Of a stretch of DNA of 7,305 bases, positions 6,324 through 7,305 are shown piece after piece. This DNA is from Phycisphaerales bacterium (lineage in GTDB: Bacteria > Planctomycetota > Phycisphaerae > Phycisphaerales > UBA1924), in assembly GCA_016763115.1 (NCBI GenBank), contig JAESUL010000050.1, forward strand, positions 1 through 7,305, written 5' to 3'. The stretch's first letter is position 1. Each line of letters starts with the position of its first letter. The position numbers and the translations under genes are program-made. The notes under the pieces are model-generated. The model made no database searches. It had not been told where the DNA came from and saw nothing but the letters and a program-made list of their open reading frames with translations.

Positions 6324-6458
6324 GCCGATAGAGGGTAAAGAGAGCGCACCGCGCGTCTCGGCGAGACCCCTTGCCGATCCGAACGGTGTGTTCATGCGAA
6401 CAATTCGCTGGGTCCGCTCGTTGTTGCTGTAGAACACGGGTGGGTAGGCAGGATTCAC

Positions 6459-6472
6459 GACGCCTCGGCGTC
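6459..6472. repeat. Near-perfect palindrome 41 bases before clpC start
   Basis: GACGCCTCGGCGTC has six-base arms around a TC centre. It lies in the expected clpC leader. It could be a dimeric repressor site or a compact RNA hairpin with a CTCG tetraloop. Confidence 0.45.
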
Positions 6473-6503
6473 CATTGGCAGACCGGGATACGGAACCGGC
6501 TGC

Positions 6504-6509
6504 GGAGAG
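6504..6509 (+). promoter_or_regulatory. Ribosome binding site of clpC
   Basis: GGAGAG sits a few bases before the ATG at 6514 and supports that start. Confidence 0.6.
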
Positions 6510-6513
6510 AAAT

Positions 6514-7305
6514 ATGTTCGAACGATTCACCGATCGAGCCCGCAAAGTCATGGCCCTTGCAAACCAAGAGGCCCAGCGGTTCAACCACGAATACATCGGG
6601 ACCGAGCACATCTTGCTCGGGCTCGTCAAAGAGGGCTCAGGCGTGGGCGCCAATGTCCTCAAAAACCTCGATGTCGATCTCCGCAAGGTCCGGCTCGAGG
6701 TCGAGAAACTCGTCCGCGCTGGCCCAGAAATGGTCACCATGGGGCGGCTCCCACAGACCCCGCGTGCCAAGAAGGTCATCGAATACGCCATCGAGGAAGC
6801 ACGCAACCTCAACCACAACTATGTCGGCACCGAGCATATTTTGCTCGGGCTGCTGCGTGAGCACGACGGCGTCGCCGCCCAGGTGCTCATGAACCTCGGG
6901 CTCAAACTCGAAGAGGTCCGCGAGGAAGTCCTCAACCTCCTCGGCGCTGGCGCCGAGAACGAATCCGAGATGTCCTCCGGCCCATCGTCAGAATCCGGGA
7001 GTTCGAGCAAGCCGAAGGGCAAGAGCAAAACTCCTGCACTCGACAGCTTCGGGCGCGACCTCACCCAGTACGCCATCGACGGGCAACTCGACCCGGTCAT
7101 CGGTCGTCAAGACGAGATCGAACGGCTCACCCAGATCTTGTGCCGACGCACCAAGAACAACCCAGTGCTGCTGGGCGAAGCCGGCGTGGGCAAGACCGCC
7201 ATCATCGAGGGGCTCGCCCAGCGCGTGATCTCGGGCGAAGTCCCCGAGATCCTGCACGAAAAGCGGATCGTCGTGCTCGATTTGGCCATGATGGTCGCGG
7301 GCACC
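6514..7305 (+). CDS. clpC: ATP-dependent Clp protease ATP-binding subunit ClpC (5' part)
   Basis: ClpC is a hexameric AAA+ unfoldase that feeds damaged or tagged proteins to the ClpP protease in the cytoplasm. The first 264 residues are visible and the gene runs off the right edge. Two Clp_N repeats are present: MFERFTDRARKVMALA to about residue 70 with YIGTEHILLGL (27-37), and about 80-145 with YVGTEHILLGL (103-113). A Ser/Lys-rich linker at about 148-173 is somewhat low in complexity. The first AAA+ module then begins with LDSFGRDLTQYA (176-187), DPVIGRQDEIER (193-204) and the Walker A GEAGVGKT (221-228). The Walker A has Ala in place of the common Pro, a variant also known in other ClpC/ClpA proteins. 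The start at 6514 has GGAG upstream and gives the standard MFERFT N-terminus. Chain length, second AAA+ module and ClpP-binding loop cannot be checked here. Assignment is very secure; ClpC is preferred over ClpA or ClpB because of the MFERFTDRAR start and the short linker. Confidence 0.95.
   Translation, partial: MFERFTDRARKVMALANQEAQRFNHEYIGTEHILLGLVKEGSGVGANVLKNLDVDLRKVRLEVEKLVRAGPEMVTMGRLPQTPRAKKVIEYAIEEARNLNHNYVGTEHILLGLLREHDGVAAQVLMNLGLKLEEVREEVLNLLGAGAENESEMSSGPSSESGSSSKPKGKSKTPALDSFGRDLTQYAIDGQLDPVIGRQDEIERLTQILCRRTKNNPVLLGEAGVGKTAIIEGLAQRVISGEVPEILHEKRIVVLDLAMMVAGT

Larger units (their letters stand above)
6157..6513 (+). promoter_or_regulatory. Non-coding leader upstream of clpC with inverted repeats
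   Basis: No protein gene is supported in these 357 bases, and no known RNA or riboswitch is recognised. The region is rich in short inverted repeats: a nested pair at 6191-6234, TTGGG/CCCAA at 6291-6306, GTCTC/GAGAC at 6355-6367 and GACGCC/GGCGTC at 6459-6472. None is followed by a T-run, so they are not classical terminators. A CIRCE heat-shock operator (TTAGCACTC with its inverted copy) is not present. The interval probably contains the clpC promoter and a structured 5' leader. Confidence 0.5.

Noticed and set aside
6220..6432. Possible 70-residue gene in the clpC leader
   Set aside because: No ribosome site, and it spans the inverted repeats; no recognisable domain, signal or membrane segment.
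6157..6513. CIRCE heat-shock operator or known RNA in the clpC leader
   Set aside because: A GAGTGC string occurs at 6271-6276 but the partner half-site is absent, and no tmRNA, SRP RNA, RNase P or riboswitch core motifs were seen.
5364..6609. Minus-strand open frames of 214 and 198 codons opposite the lipoprotein gene and clpC leader
   Set aside because: Antisense to coding sequence with better support; translations are Ser/Arg-rich and lack domains.

Overview
The window looks like bacterial chromosome from a GC-rich organism. A planctomycete, possibly of the Phycisphaerae type, is a tentative reading. It rests on the cytoplasmic FHA-GAF histidine kinase, the ClpC variant and the style of the lipoprotein, not on any marker gene. 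Most of the content is housekeeping: DNA replication and translesion synthesis, signalling, an envelope lipoprotein and a Clp chaperone. No mobile element, CRISPR array, tRNA or rRNA is visible.

Layout from left to right. (i) Positions 1-227, minus strand: a piece from the middle of glycogen synthase (GlgA). It runs off the left edge and its 5' part is missing, because homology starts abruptly next to a stop codon. (ii) 354-707, plus: a small two-helix membrane protein of unknown function. (iii) 1953-724 and 3671-1950, minus: an operon in which an FHA-GAF sensor histidine kinase overlaps dinB (DNA polymerase IV) by an ATGA. (iv) A 94-bp divergent intergenic region. (v) 3766 onward, plus: holA (DNA polymerase III delta subunit), whose last part is out of frame after about 4639. 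(vi) 4825-6156, plus: a lipoprotein gene with a strong ribosome binding site and a clear lipobox, but an in-frame TAA seven codons after the lipobox cysteine. (vii) 6157-6513: a non-coding leader with nested inverted repeats, a repeated CCCAA(A)CTGGCAC element and a possible sigma-54-type promoter. (viii) 6514 to the right edge, plus: the 5' part of clpC.

How the genes fit together: HolA and DinB both act at the replication fork, one in clamp loading and one in lesion bypass. The kinase is translationally coupled to dinB, so a soluble phospho-signalling protein is made together with a mutagenic polymerase. ClpC would supply protein quality control. These functional links are inferred from position only.

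The most notable feature is three damaged genes in about 7 kb (glgA 5' loss, holA frameshift, lipoprotein nonsense codon), while dinB, the kinase and the visible part of clpC are intact. Either the assembly carries base-level errors or this stretch is decaying. The reads would decide between these. I did not find a convincing new multi-gene system.
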